A DNA stretch of 45,770 bases, taken from Prevotella sp. (lineage in GTDB: Bacteria > Bacteroidota > Bacteroidia > Bacteroidales > Bacteroidaceae). Shown piece after piece: positions 16,308-25,371 of the stretch. Below the pieces are notes generated by a model. It ran no database searches. It was not told where the DNA came from and was given only the letters and a program-made list of their open reading frames with translations. The position numbers and the translations under genes were made by a program. Location: positions 1 through 45,770 of the forward strand of contig JAEETC010000012.1 of the NCBI GenBank assembly GCA_016286585.1. The letters are read 5' to 3'. The first letter of the stretch is position 1. Each line of letters starts with the position of its first letter.

Positions 16308-17771
16308 TTACTCAGAGAACCATTCGGTGGGAACGCCCGCGCGCTCGCTCATCCATCCTTGCTTGTCACCGACGGCGATGATTTTCGGAGCCTTGCCAGC
16401 CTTCGGGAAGGGGATTTCATACACATGATCTTTGTTGGTGTCCGGATCTATGTTGGTGTTCGGATCTTTCTTTTCCACGAACACGGAGACATTGTTGTTA
16501 TCGATATCCCATCCACTAACCTCAAACTTAGCCAGTTCGGCATCTGGATTGATGGCTCCGTTCAAGCCCGTGTTCAGCATCGACGTGGCAGCGTAAGGGC
16601 CGCTCTTTGTCCATTTCGTGTTGCCGATTTTCAGTATGAAGTTGATGGTACCGCCGGCAGCGCGTACGATGGCCTGCTGTGGTAGTGCCTCTTCCTTTTT
16701 ATCGTAATACTCTGTGGCTTCAGCGCTGGCATAATAATAGGTCACCTTCGTGCGGTTCGACACATCTACCACTACATCGTTGAAGTCGAAGTCGTCGGTA
16801 TCGCCCAGGTCCTCCATCATGTAGCGCTTAGTGACAGATTCGATGACCTCTTCAACACGCTTCGTGGGAGGAACGGGGTTGCCATAGACCATGAACACGA
16901 GGTCCTCGAAATCTCTGTCACTGCCGCTGTTGGTGGCGTCCTCACAGCCGATGATGGTCACCTCATTGCCTTCAGGGAGATCAGTGGGCTTGGTAGCATT
17001 CTGCAGGTCAATCATCCAGTTGTCAAGTGATGAAGCGATGATAGGCTGATAATGCTTGTCGAGCGGATTCTTCTGATTCTCCAGGTAAACATCATAGCCA
17101 GTCATAGTACCGTATGTCTTCCAGACCTTCAGATAGAATGACATCTTCAGACCCTTGGTCTTGATACCGCTGAAAGTAAAGGAGGGCGCATCCACTTCGA
17201 GCTCATAATCCCCTCTCTTCATACCTTCCTTGCCATTACCGGGTTCTAACCATGTATCGGTTCCAACCACCCTGTATTTGAAGTTGTCACCCTTCGACCA
17301 GATCTTCTGATCGCTAAAGCCCTCTATCTTTATCCACAGTTCCCAGTAGTAAGAGGCACAGCCCTGGAATACGGGAACGATGGTAAACGGCTGGCCAGTG
17401 GAATACATCGAGAAGACTCTACCTTGGGGGGTGTTGTTATTTCCCTTAGGCAGATTGCGCAAAAAGTAATTAATCACTTCCTTGTCAACCATCATTTCAC
17501 CAGTCGTAAAATCATTGGAATCTGTCTCGCCGCGCGTGTTGGCGCGTGTAGCAGCACCAGAGGAGGGCAGACTGATAGTCGGCTCCATGGGAGCGAAGTC
17601 CCACGTCTGATTCGGGTCAATCGCACCATACCTCTTGATAAAGTTGGCTTCATACTCAGCTTCCAGGATTTTCTGTTGGGCTTCGCTGTCATAAAGAAAT
17701 TCATCTTTGGAACAAGATGTAAAGGTAAGGCCAACCATGGCCATACACAATAATAATGTCTTTGTTTTCAT
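16308..17771 (-). CDS. LruC-like / DUF4842-like cell-surface lipoprotein
   Basis: 487 residues. Lipoprotein signal MKTKTLLLCMAMVGLTFTSC with mature Cys at 20. The C-terminal half has two Asp-rich motifs, SDRDFEDLVFMVYG and TDDFDFNDVVVDV; the latter pattern, DxDxND-VV, is typical of LruC/DUF4842 domains, which are suggested to bind calcium. The middle is predicted beta-rich. No T9SS C-terminal signal is evident. Function unknown; probably outer-membrane-anchored. Single gene with its own promoter; the bidirectional terminator lies 30 bp after its stop. Confidence 0.65.
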   Translation of the reverse strand: MKTKTLLLCMAMVGLTFTSCSKDEFLYDSEAQQKILEAEYEANFIKRYGAIDPNQTWDFAPMEPTISLPSSGAATRANTRGETDSNDFTTGEMMVDKEVINYFLRNLPKGNNNTPQGRVFSMYSTGQPFTIVPVFQGCASYYWELWIKIEGFSDQKIWSKGDNFKYRVVGTDTWLEPGNGKEGMKRGDYELEVDAPSFTFSGIKTKGLKMSFYLKVWKTYGTMTGYDVYLENQKNPLDKHYQPIIASSLDNWMIDLQNATKPTDLPEGNEVTIIGCEDATNSGSDRDFEDLVFMVYGNPVPPTKRVEEVIESVTKRYMMEDLGDTDDFDFNDVVVDVSNRTKVTYYYASAEATEYYDKKEEALPQQAIVRAAGGTINFILKIGNTKWTKSGPYAATSMLNTGLNGAINPDAELAKFEVSGWDIDNNNVSVFVEKKDPNTNIDPDTNKDHVYEIPFPKAGKAPKIIAVGDKQGWMSERAGVPTEWFSE

Positions 17772-17822
17772 TTTTAATGGTTGAAGTTTAGTTTATATTA
17801 CTGTCTTTCGAATTTCGGAGCG

Positions 17823-17830
17823 CAAAGGTA
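17823..17830 (-). promoter_or_regulatory. LruC-like gene promoter, -7 box
   Basis: Reverse strand TACCTTTG, 51 nt upstream of the start codon at 17771; no TTG at the ideal -33 spacing. Confidence 0.6.
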
Positions 17831-17901
17831 CACTATATAAAACAATCTAAGGCACGATTTCTTGTTAATTTATCTTAAATACCTCAATAAATATATACAA
17901 A

Positions 17902-17948
17902 ACAAGCGAGGGCGCAAAGGTGACAGACCCCTTTGCGCCCTCGCTTGT
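17902..17948 (-). terminator. uraA terminator
   Basis: Perfect 19-bp stem (ACAAGCGAGGGCGCAAAGG on the plus strand and its inverse) with a 9-nt loop, followed on the minus strand by TTTTG. It lies 11 bp after the uraA stop. Confidence 0.85.
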
Positions 17949-17959
17949 GCGTCTTAACG

Positions 17960-19288
17960 CTATTTCTTTTCCTTGCCGTGGATACTCTTGACCTTCATGC
18001 CCAGTTTGCCAGGCAGGATGGCATTCAGCGTGACGCCCACGATGGCCGATAGTGCTAGTCCCGAGAAGTGGATCGGCCCCACGCTAATATTATCCTCGGC
18101 GCCGTACTTCACACCGATGGCAATCACCAGGATCGACGCTGCCACAAACACATTCCGCGAGGAGTTGAAGTCGACGCTGTCCTCCACCAGGTTGCGCACA
18201 CCGACGGCCGAGATCATACCGTAGAGAATCAGACTCACGCCGCCGATGGTGGCTGACGGGATCAGACCGATCAGACAGGCGAACTTCGGACAGAACGACA
18301 GCAGGATAGCGAAGATGGCAGCCAGACGGATCACGGCCGGGTCGAACACCTTCGTCAGGTTCAGCACGCCCGTATTCTCGCCGTAGGTCGTGTTCGCAGG
18401 GGCTCCAAAGAGCGATGCCAGAGCCGTAGCCAGTCCGTCGCCCATCAGCGTGCGGTGCAGGCCGGGCTCCTTCAGGAAGTCCTTGCCCACGGTCGACGAG
18501 ATGGCGCACATATCACCGATATGCTCCATGATGGTGGCAATGGCGATGGGCAGGATAGCGATGATGGTCGAGATGAGGAACGTCGAGTCCATGTCGTCAA
18601 ATACCGCCAGCACGGTCTGCTCCCGGCTGAACGGCAATCCGATCCAGGCCGCATCGCTCAGCGCCGAGAAGTCCACCTCGCCCATCGCGACGGCCGTCAG
18701 ATAGCTCACCAGCACACCCAGCAGGATAGGGATGATCCTGATGATGCCCTTGCCCCATACATTCGCAGAGATCACCGTCGCCACGGCCACGATGGCCAGC
18801 GTCCAGTCCGTGGTGCAGTTCTGGATGGCGCTGCCCGAGAGCACCAGTCCGATGGCGATGATCATCGGTCCCGTCACAAGCGGCGGGAAGAACTTCAGGA
18901 TCTTGTCGATGCCGAACGACTTGATCAGTCCCGCCATCACGAAATAGCACAGGCCCGCGAAGAACACGCCCACGCAGGCATAGTCGAGGGCCAGCGTCTC
19001 GCTCATACCTTGCTCCACGCCCAGCGTCTTCACCGACAGATAACCGCCGAGGAAGGCAAACGACGAGCCGAGGAAGGCCGGTACCTGCAGCTTACTCACA
19101 AAGTGGAAGACCAGCGTACCGATGCCTGCAAAGAGCAGGGTCGACGATACGGAGAGTCCTGTCAGAACGGGCACCAGGATGGTGGCGCCGAACATGGCAA
19201 ACAAATGTTGGACACCTAAGATCACATACTTGGGCATCCCCAATTCCCTGGCATCCCTGATGCCTTCTTTTTCAGTCAAGTTATTCAT
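17960..19288 (-). CDS. uraA: Uracil permease (NCS2 family)
   Basis: Inner-membrane symporter for uracil, 442 residues with about 14 hydrophobic segments. Family features are the N-terminal YVILGVQHLFAMFGATILVP, the NCS2 segment containing EHIGDMCAISS (the conserved Glu/His proton and substrate site) and GAPANTTYGENTGVL, in which UraA binds the uracil ring. Flanked by its own promoter and a strong terminator, so monocistronic. A xanthine permease is less likely because the FGAPANTTYGEN motif favours the uracil branch. Confidence 0.9.
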   Translation of the reverse strand: MNNLTEKEGIRDARELGMPKYVILGVQHLFAMFGATILVPVLTGLSVSSTLLFAGIGTLVFHFVSKLQVPAFLGSSFAFLGGYLSVKTLGVEQGMSETLALDYACVGVFFAGLCYFVMAGLIKSFGIDKILKFFPPLVTGPMIIAIGLVLSGSAIQNCTTDWTLAIVAVATVISANVWGKGIIRIIPILLGVLVSYLTAVAMGEVDFSALSDAAWIGLPFSREQTVLAVFDDMDSTFLISTIIAILPIAIATIMEHIGDMCAISSTVGKDFLKEPGLHRTLMGDGLATALASLFGAPANTTYGENTGVLNLTKVFDPAVIRLAAIFAILLSFCPKFACLIGLIPSATIGGVSLILYGMISAVGVRNLVEDSVDFNSSRNVFVAASILVIAIGVKYGAEDNISVGPIHFSGLALSAIVGVTLNAILPGKLGMKVKSIHGKEKK

Positions 19289-19318
19289 GTTTTAATGATT
19301 AAGCCGTCATTTTGCGGA

Positions 19319-19326
19319 CAAAGGTA
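19319..19326 (-). promoter_or_regulatory. uraA promoter, extended -7 box
   Basis: Reverse strand TACCTTTG with TTG (19347-19349) 20 bp upstream. The stretch CTCGCTTATTCG directly before the box is nearly identical to that before both rpsO boxes (44153 and 44239). Confidence 0.75.
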
Positions 19327-19773
19327 CGAATAAGCGAGGAAAAAAACAAGTCTTTTTGTATTTTTTCGAGCGTAATACAGATGGCTTGCAAAACTGACAG
19401 GGTTCGCGGAGCGGATGTAGCGGATGTGGAGCGGATGGAGAGGATTGACTTTTTGCAGCCTCCACCATGTGTACCTAAGGGCAGGGTAGGGGATATTGCA
19501 TTATTTTAAATTCCTTTACAATTCATATCGCCCTATTATCCCTCCTGAGACACCCTAGACTAAACCTGGAGTTTACTTAGCCTAAACTCCGACTTTACTT
19601 AGCCTAAAGTCCCACTTTAGTCTATCTAAACTCCAGATTTCTCTTTTTCGGAACTTCAGAACATTCTAACGGAAATATTGAATATGCGAAAGATTTTTAC
19701 GTTTTTGAAGACAACTATCCGGAAGTGCCGTGATTTTTCCCGTTAACCATTTGGTGGTTCCAATTCTTCATCG
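19327..19773. other. Non-coding region between uraA and the pyrophosphatase gene
   Basis: No gene supported. It contains an imperfect repeat of GCGGATG at about 19407-19440 and the 22-bp array at 19547-19640, then A/T-rich DNA leading to the promoter at 19774. Confidence 0.6.
19547..19640. repeat. 22-bp-period array (copy 3)
   Basis: Units 19569-19590 (GAGTTTA-CTTAGCC-TAAACTC), 19591-19612 (GACTTTA-CTTAGCC-TAAAGTC) and 19613-19634 (CACTTTA-GTCTATC-TAAACTC) follow each other exactly, each ending in one spacer C; a decayed unit precedes them (19547-19568). The first two units are both perfect palindromes although arm position 3 differs (G versus C), with the matching change on the other arm. 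Confidence 0.85.
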
Positions 19774-19781
19774 TACCTTTG
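19774..19781 (+). promoter_or_regulatory. Pyrophosphatase gene promoter, -7 box
   Basis: TACCTTTG with TTG at 19751-19753, exactly 20 bp upstream; 23 nt to the ATG. Confidence 0.75.
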
Positions 19782-19804
19782 CAACCAAGAAACGATTGTA
19801 AAGT

Positions 19805-20929
19805 ATGATGAAGACGAAGAAAAACTTTTGGATGTGGACTGCCATCCTGTATGGTGGTCTCGTATTGACTGTCGTGTCGTGCTCCAAGAATGACGATCCG
19901 GTGGGCCCTGTGCCAGAGCCGGGAGCGGAGTTCAGGGAAATGTTGCGCTCATTAAACTGGGGGCAGGACACTTGCTACGTCTATGGTCACAAGACGCCCG
20001 ATGTGGATGCCGTCACGTCGGCCCTCTCGTATGCAAGGCTGATGAATCTCCTTGGCTATAACTGCAAGGCGAAGGTGTCGAGCCCCACGAATCGGGAGAC
20101 ACGGTACATCTCACAACTCTTCGGCTTTGCGCTGCCGGAATCAAAGCCGCAGGTAGCGCCCCAGACACGGCTCATCCTGACTGACCACACGGACTATGCC
20201 CAATGCGCGGACGGTGCCCGTGAAGCCATCATCTTGCAGAAGATAGACCATCACGTGGAGGGCGATATTGCCGACGCCGGTATTCCCTACGTGCGTCGTG
20301 AGATGGTGGGCTCTACAAACACCATCATTTATGAGATGTATAGGGAGTTAGGTGTAAACATCGACGACGAGACGGCACGCATCATGCTTGCAGGCATCGT
20401 CAGCGACACGCGCAACCTCTCGAAGACCACTACGCGTGGCATTGACTCTACGGCCTGGCTGGCCCTCTCCATGCAATTAGGTATCTCAAGAGACTCGATG
20501 ACGGTCATCAACCGCAATATGGAAGATGCGGCATACGACTATTCCGGCATGACGGATGCCGAGATATTCTTGTCAGACTATAAGGACTACGAGATCAATG
20601 GTCATCTGATTGGTTTCGGCAGTCTGGTCTGTAAGCAGGCCGAAATGGATGGGTTTATCACACGCATGCTTGTCGTTATGCCTGAGGTTATGCAGCTGAA
20701 CGGTCGCCAGATGCTCTTTGCCAAGATCGACAACCTCGTGCCCAATACGGGAAGTGACAGGGACGTGAAACCATATGTTGAGGCCGGCACCTATTTTATC
20801 TATTATGGCAAGGGTGCGAAGGAAGTGGCTGAGGCTGTGTTTGGAGCATCGCTGCGCGAGGGTGCCTGCTATACCACGGAGAACCTGTCGCGCAAGCAGA
20901 TCGTCCCCCTCATCACCAAGGTGCTCTAA
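19805..20929 (+). CDS. Lipid-anchored family II (DHH/DHHA2) inorganic pyrophosphatase-like protein
   Basis: 374 residues. The N-terminus is a lipoprotein signal (FWMWTAILYGGLVLTVVSCSKN, Cys about 26) with a Pro/Gly-rich linker. The catalytic domain carries all family II PPase motifs: GHKTPDVDAVTSA, TDHTDY (normally DHNE-like), IDHHVEGDI, GIVSDTRNL, and near the end the phosphate-binding NLSRKQIVPLI (SRKxQ). The family binds Mn/Mg and hydrolyses PPi in the cytosol; here the signal implies periplasm or outer membrane, where PPi or another phosphoester would be the substrate. Own promoter and terminator, so monocistronic. The ATG at 19808 is an alternative start. Fold assignment firm, substrate uncertain. 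Confidence 0.82.
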   Translation: MMKTKKNFWMWTAILYGGLVLTVVSCSKNDDPVGPVPEPGAEFREMLRSLNWGQDTCYVYGHKTPDVDAVTSALSYARLMNLLGYNCKAKVSSPTNRETRYISQLFGFALPESKPQVAPQTRLILTDHTDYAQCADGAREAIILQKIDHHVEGDIADAGIPYVRREMVGSTNTIIYEMYRELGVNIDDETARIMLAGIVSDTRNLSKTTTRGIDSTAWLALSMQLGISRDSMTVINRNMEDAAYDYSGMTDAEIFLSDYKDYEINGHLIGFGSLVCKQAEMDGFITRMLVVMPEVMQLNGRQMLFAKIDNLVPNTGSDRDVKPYVEAGTYFIYYGKGAKEVAEAVFGASLREGACYTTENLSRKQIVPLITKVL

Positions 20930-20982
20930 TCGTAGTAAAGTGGGAGGCGGCGGTTAAACGCCACTTTCTCCTTCCTCGAAAA

Positions 20983-21015
20983 AAATCCCCGGAGTCGTGA
21001 TGGCTCCGGGGATTT
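20983..21015. terminator. Terminator shared by convergent genes
   Basis: Stem AAATCCCCGGAG/CTCCGGGGATTT with a 9-nt loop. It lies 54 nt after the pyrophosphatase stop and 23 nt after the stop of the minus-strand gene at 21038; A tracts on the left give a T run for the minus strand, and TTTTTG follows shortly on the plus strand. Confidence 0.8.
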
Positions 21016-21037
21016 GGCTTTTTGTGCTTAAAAGCGA

Positions 21038-21610
21038 TTAATCGTCAGGATTGCGCTTGTAGTGGAACTCCTGGATGTTGGGGTTCGTGCCCAGGTCGGC
21101 ATCGATGACGGTGGTGTTGATGAGCTTCTGGTTGTAGCTCTTACGCATGGGACCGATGCGCAGGAGGAAATCGTTGAAGTTGGCCGTGGGGATGACCAGG
21201 CCGTAGAGTCCGAAGCCGACGCGCGTGCCTTCGGTCTTGACATTGTTGTAGACGTAGGCGGTGCGGAAGAACGCGTGGTTGTAGATCTCCAGGCGGTTGT
21301 ACTTGTCGAACACTTCTCTCCACTCCTTGCCCACCTTCGTGGAGTCGGCGGTGGTGAAGATGAAGCCGATGTTGTGCACAAAGTCGTCGATCTGGTCGCC
21401 GCGGATACTGTCGTTCATTTCCATGCATTGCATGATGTTGTCGTTCATCTCGTCGCGCATCTCCTGGTCTGTCGGCTTCGTGAGGAAGGCGATGATCAGC
21501 AGCACCACAACGACGGCTGCTAAGATGATGAACTTGCCGAGGCAGCTGTGGAGGAACATCTTCCCGACTGACTCGTTGGTACGGTAATTGGAATTGGGTG
21601 TCTGGTTCAT
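21038..21610 (-). CDS. Membrane-anchored protein of unknown function
   Basis: 190 residues with one transmembrane helix at about 29-45 (FIILAAVVVVLLIIAFL) and an extracytoplasmic domain of about 140 residues. Notable segments are DFVHNIGFIFTTADSTKVGKEW and RVGFGLYGLVIPTANFNDFLL; no domain recognised. Last gene of the DUF1599-tpiA-SPOR-folE unit, 7 nt after folE. Confidence 0.7.
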   Translation of the reverse strand: MNQTPNSNYRTNESVGKMFLHSCLGKFIILAAVVVVLLIIAFLTKPTDQEMRDEMNDNIMQCMEMNDSIRGDQIDDFVHNIGFIFTTADSTKVGKEWREVFDKYNRLEIYNHAFFRTAYVYNNVKTEGTRVGFGLYGLVIPTANFNDFLLRIGPMRKSYNQKLINTTVIDADLGTNPNIQEFHYKRNPDD

Positions 21611-21617
21611 TAGTTTG

Positions 21618-22214
21618 TTAAATTTGATTGTTATGTATTAAGTTCATGAATTCCTGGCGGGTCTTGGCCTGGTTGAAGGCGCCGCTGAAGTCGCTGGTGG
21701 TGGTGATGGAGTTCTGCTTCTCGATGCCGCGCATCTGCATGCACATGTGACGGGCCTCGACGACAACCATCACCCCGAGGGGCTTGAGGGTATCCTGGAT
21801 GCAGTCCTTGATCTGCTGGGTCATCCGCTCCTGCACTTGGAGGCGGTGGGCATAGATGTCGACCACACGGGCGATCTTCGACAGGCCGGTGATGTAGCCG
21901 TTGGGGATGTAGGCGACGTGGGCCTTGCCGTAGAACGGCAGCATGTGGTGCTCGCAGAGCGAGAAGAAGTCGATGTCCTTCACGATGACCATCTGCGAGT
22001 AGTCTTCGCGGAACAGGGCGTCGGTGAGCACCTTGTGGGCGTCCATCTGATAGCCTCGGGTGAGCACCTGCATGGCCTTGGCCACCCGCATGGGGGTCTT
22101 CAACAGTCCCTCGCGGCCGGGATCTTCGCCCAGCAGCGTCAGAATCTCGTGGTAGTGGCCTGCAAGCTCTTCGAGCCCTTCGCGGTAGGGCAGCATCTCT
22201 GTTTCCTGACTCAT
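21618..22214 (-). CDS. folE: GTP cyclohydrolase I
   Basis: Opens GTP to dihydroneopterin triphosphate, the first step of folate synthesis; folK at 43299 acts later in the same pathway. 198 residues, with the zinc and active-site motif [34 protein letters not shown] (pterin/GTP site) and [14 protein letters not shown] with the second zinc cysteine. Start at 22214, because this ATG overlaps the SPOR gene stop as ATGA; the frame runs on upstream only as a shadow of the SPOR gene. Confidence 0.95.
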   Translation of the reverse strand: MSQETEMLPYREGLEELAGHYHEILTLLGEDPGREGLLKTPMRVAKAMQVLTRGYQMDAHKVLTDALFREDYSQMVIVKDIDFFSLCEHHMLPFYGKAHVAYIPNGYITGLSKIARVVDIYAHRLQVQERMTQQIKDCIQDTLKPLGVMVVVEARHMCMQMRGIEKQNSITTTSDFSGAFNQAKTRQEFMNLIHNNQI

Positions 22215-22798
22215 TGGTATGCTACGGTTATTTTCCCCTTGACGATGACGGCCGACTGGTAGCCGAGCCGCTTCACCTGCAGAAGTATCTCGTGGGCCTC
22301 CTCGTAGGTGCGGTAGTTGCCCATGCGGCAGATCCACCGCGGCGAGTAGAAGTGCACGTAGACAGGTTCTGTGGGGAACAGGGCCTTGATCTCCTCACCC
22401 GTGCGCTCGGCCTTTATCCGATCGTTGCGGGAGTTGCCTCCGGCAAAGACCTGCACACGGAAGCCGTTCGCCTTCTGTCCCTTCATGACCTTCTTGCGGA
22501 GATCGAATGAGGTGGTGTCGGGGGTAAGGGCGTCATAGTCGCTGACCGACGGGTCTTTGGACGACGTGGCGGCTGTCTGGCCGTTGGTGCCCTTGCCTGT
22601 CGGCGACTGGCCGTTGGCGCGGGGCGTGGCGGGAGCCGGGGGGGTGTTCACCAGCTGCTCGATGCTCTTGTCCTGCGTCACGGTCACCTTGCCTTCGCCT
22701 GCCTTGCTCTGCTGCAGTTGGTCGGTGAAAGTAGTCTGTGCGACGGCTGCCAGACAGCAGCCGGCACACAGCGTTAGGATGAGCGCAAGTCGTCTCAC
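22211..22798 (-). CDS. Secreted SPOR-domain protein
   Basis: 195 residues: a signal peptide ([20 protein letters not shown]), a low-complexity Pro/Ala/Gly/Thr linker (about residues 50-85), and a C-terminal SPOR domain (about 110-195) starting [20 protein letters not shown] and including [18 protein letters not shown] domains bind denuded septal peptidoglycan, so a periplasmic role at division sites is inferred. It overlaps tpiA upstream and folE downstream by 4 nt each (ATGA), which implies coupled translation. Confidence 0.88.
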   Translation of the reverse strand: MRRLALILTLCAGCCLAAVAQTTFTDQLQQSKAGEGKVTVTQDKSIEQLVNTPPAPATPRANGQSPTGKGTNGQTAATSSKDPSVSDYDALTPDTTSFDLRKKVMKGQKANGFRVQVFAGGNSRNDRIKAERTGEEIKALFPTEPVYVHFYSPRWICRMGNYRTYEEAHEILLQVKRLGYQSAVIVKGKITVAYQ

Positions 22799-23556
22799 TT
22801 CTTCCAGGCGTCGATGATTCCCTTGAAGTCAGCGGCTTTCAGCGAGGCACCGCCGATGAGTCCGCCGTCAATGTCGGGCTTGGCGAACAGCTCGGGGGCG
22901 TTGCTGGCCTTGCAGGAACCACCATAGAGGATGGTGGTGTCGTCGGCTACGGCCTCACCGTACTTCTCGGCGATGATTGAGCGGATGTAAGCGTGGATCT
23001 CCTCGGCCTGCTCAGCGGTAGCGGTCTTGCCGGTACCGATGGCCCAGATGGGCTCGTAGGCGATGACAATCTTGCGGAAGTCCTCCTCAGAGAGGTTGAA
23101 CACGCTGCCCTCGAGCTCGGCCTTCACGACCTCGTTCTGCTTGCCGGCCTCGCGCTCCTCCAGGCTCTCACCGATGCAGAAGATCACCTTCAGGTCGTTC
23201 TTCTGGGCGAGCAGCACCTTCTCCTTCAGGATCTCGGGTGTCTCCTTGTAGTACTCACGACGCTCGGAGTGGCCGAGGATCACGTACTGGGCACCAGTAG
23301 ACTTCACCATCTCGGCAGACACCTCTCCGGTGAAGGCTCCCTTCTCCTTGTCGGCGCAGTTCTCAGCACCCAGGCCGATGATGTCCTGATCGAGGAACTG
23401 TGCGATAGAAGCGAGGTGAATGAACGGGGTGCAGATGACCACACCGCAGTTGGGCTTGTCAGCCTTGAGTGTTTCGTTGAGCTCCTTTGCAAGAGCGATA
23501 CCATCCTGGAGATTCATGTTCATCTTCCAGTTTCCTGCTACGATTTTCTTTCTCAT
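22795..23556 (-). CDS. tpiA: Triosephosphate isomerase, in frame with the upstream membrane-protein gene
   Basis: Interconverts DHAP and glyceraldehyde-3-phosphate in glycolysis. From the ATG at 23556 the product is 253 residues, standard for Tpi[14 protein letters not shown] (Lys of NWKMN), the catalytic His in [11 protein letters not shown], and the catalytic Glu in [14 protein letters not shown]; it ends [19 protein letters not shown]. No stop codon separates it from the preceding BT_3928-like gene, so ribosomes that do not restart would make a 646-residue membrane fusion. Internal initiation at 23556 is the simplest way to make a soluble enzyme. Confidence 0.92.
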   Translation of the reverse strand: MRKKIVAGNWKMNMNLQDGIALAKELNETLKADKPNCGVVICTPFIHLASIAQFLDQDIIGLGAENCADKEKGAFTGEVSAEMVKSTGAQYVILGHSERREYYKETPEILKEKVLLAQKNDLKVIFCIGESLEEREAGKQNEVVKAELEGSVFNLSEEDFRKIVIAYEPIWAIGTGKTATAEQAEEIHAYIRSIIAEKYGEAVADDTTILYGGSCKASNAPELFAKPDIDGGLIGGASLKAADFKGIIDAWKK

Positions 23557-24735
23557 ATTACTACTAATGTTATTAATTGGGTTATTACTGTTTCCTTTTT
23601 GGGGTTTGCGGCGCAGCCACTTGGTCCACGCCCAGAGGCGGTCAGCCAGCGTGAGCACCAGAAGCGGCAGCACGAACCACGTGAGTATCCAGAGTATCTT
23701 GCTCGTGGTGCTGTTACCCGGTTGCCTGCCCAGCGCACTCTCTTCGAGTGGTTTGGTGAGTTCCTCTTCCGACGGCAGGGCGTTGTGGCTCCACTTGCGG
23801 ATGACCGTTCCGTCCTTGAGCAGCAGCAGCCCGGGGTTCGATCGGATGACGGTCTTCAGCGTGATGTCGTCGGTCTGGCAGAACGGGTATTCGGCCCCTG
23901 TCATCTCGCACCACCGGTTGATGGCCTTCTCCGTGCTAGCCGTCAGACAGTAGAACGGGTAGCCGTTGTCCTGACAGTACTCATACATCAGGTTGACCTG
24001 GTCGAGGCGAGAGTCGTCGGCCTGTTCTAGGTGCGGGGCGACGAGCAGGAAGGTGTATCCCTCGTCGTTGAGCACCTGTTCGGTGATGTCCTCCCCGTCC
24101 TCGGCTCGTTCGATGAAGAAGTCGCTGTAAGGCGACTCCTCGCCGTCCATCATCCGCTGCCAGCCCTCCCGGAGGTTCGCCCCGATGTGATAGGGGCGGA
24201 AGTCGAACTGGGGTAGGGTGTAGAGGCTCCGTCCGGCGATGAAGAAGAGGATGAAGACTACCGAGTAGTTCACGACAATCCATTGGTTGGATGCGCTGAT
24301 GAGTCGTGGCTGTAGGGTAGGCCATTTCCATACGATGATGGCCGCGATGAGCAGCACGACATTCTTCCAGAGCGACTGCCAGTTGGTCAGCACCAGGGCG
24401 TCGCCGAAGCATCCGCAGTCGTGGATGGGGTCGGTCCATGCCAGCCAGAGCGTGATGAGCGTCATCGCTATCATGACCCAGAGGACGATTCTCGACACGA
24501 GCCTCCGTCTGATGGCGAAGAGCAGGCAGATACCGAGGATGAACTCCACCGTGGAGAGCAGCACCGATGCCGCCAGCGTCAGGATGTCGGGCGAATACTG
24601 CGCCAGTCCCATGGCTGCCAGATAGTCGTGAATCTTGTACTGGGTACCCAGCGGGTCGACGGCCTTGACGAATCCTGAGAGGATGAACGTCATGGCCAGT
24701 ATGATCCGGCAGATGTTGACGGCTGTCTTTCTCAC
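23557..24735 (-). CDS. BT_3928-like DoxX/MauE-type membrane protein (no stop before tpiA)
   Basis: 393 residues up to the tpiA ATG. The N-terminal half holds a four-helix DoxX/MauE-like domain with [17 protein letters not shown], a cysteine motif seen in MauE-like proteins that handle disulfides, and a fifth helix ([19 protein letters not shown]). Residues about 180-340 resemble a thioredoxin-like domain without a clear CxxC; a last helix ([18 protein letters not shown]) is followed by a basic tail. It overlaps DUF1599 by 4 nt. The frame then enters tpiA through [11 protein letters not shown]. In the other two frames the end region has TAATAA (near 23583) or a TGA overlapping the tpiA ATG, so one indel would restore a normal stop. 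Confidence 0.75.
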
Positions 24736-25277
24736 TCCGTTAACTTAATTACTCCAAAGACCGCATAGTTGATAATGTCCATATAGTTGGCGTCGATGCC
24801 CTCCGAGACGAGTGTCTCGCCCCCGAGGTTCTCGATCTCCTTGATGCGCTCGATCTTGGTCAGGATAAGATCGGTGTACGAACTCACCCGCATCGAGCGC
24901 CACGCCTCGTCGTAGTCGTGGTTCTTCTTCTTCATCAGTTCCAGCGCTTCGTGGGCATACTTGTCATAGAGTATCATCGCCTCCTGGTTGTCCATGTCGA
25001 CGGTGTCGGCGAAGCCCTTGTTGAGTTGGATGAGTCCCACGATGCCGTAATTGATCAGCGCGATGAACTCGGGCCTGATGCCTTCGCCCACCAGCGACTC
25101 TTTCTTGATTTCCAGCGAGCGGATGCGCTTCGCCTTGATGAAGAGCTGGTCGGTCAGGGCTGTCGGACGCAGGATGCGCCACGAGGCTTTGTAGTCGTGT
25201 AACTTCTTCTCAAACAGGGCTCTGCACTCTGCCAGAGCCTGCTCAAATTGGGCGTTAGTCTTATCTATATTGGCCAT
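24732..25277 (-). CDS. DUF1599 protein (two tandem copies of the domain)
   Basis: 181 residues containing two versions of the same block: [20 protein letters not shown] (about residues 20-40) and [20 protein letters not shown] (about 115-135), each followed by a Lys/Arg/Ile-rich helix and a block ending [15 protein letters not shown] or [14 protein letters not shown]. This is the DUF1599 pattern, which may be a nucleotide-binding all-alpha fold (weak inference). The start is the ATG at 25277 (MANI), 9 nt after the -7 box; an in-frame TTG at 25289 lies inside the promoter and is rejected. First gene of the tpiA unit. Confidence 0.85.
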   Translation of the reverse strand: MANIDKTNAQFEQALAECRALFEKKLHDYKASWRILRPTALTDQLFIKAKRIRSLEIKKESLVGEGIRPEFIALINYGIVGLIQLNKGFADTVDMDNQEAMILYDKYAHEALELMKKKNHDYDEAWRSMRVSSYTDLILTKIERIKEIENLGGETLVSEGIDANYMDIINYAVFGVIKLTE

Positions 25278-25286
25278 AATCGGGTG

Positions 25287-25294
25287 CAAAGGTA
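25287..25294 (-). promoter_or_regulatory. Promoter of the DUF1599-tpiA-folE unit, -7 box
   Basis: Reverse strand TACCTTTG followed after 9 nt (CACCCGATT) by ATG; probably a leaderless mRNA. Confidence 0.7.
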
Positions 25295-25300
25295 CATCTT

Positions 25301-25370
25301 TTAATTAAGAATGAAGCATGAAGAATTAAGAAAATGACGATAGAATCCTAATTTTTCTTAATTCTTAACG
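25301..25370. repeat. Degenerate heptamer region (TTAAGAA/TTCTTAA)
   Basis: Heptamers such as TTAAGAA and TGAAGAA at the left end and TTCTTAA twice at the right end give an imperfect inverted repeat around a central AATGACGATAG stretch. It lies between the upstream lipoprotein gene stop and the DUF1599 promoter and could act as a weak terminator. Confidence 0.5.
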
Positions 25371-25371
25371 T

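Noticed and set aside
19312..19509. Plus-strand ORF of 65 codons in the uraA upstream region
   Set aside because: Overlaps the uraA promoter, low complexity, no protein-like motif.
25278..25289. TTG start of the DUF1599 gene
   Set aside because: It is part of the promoter -7 box; ATG at 25277 fits the family.
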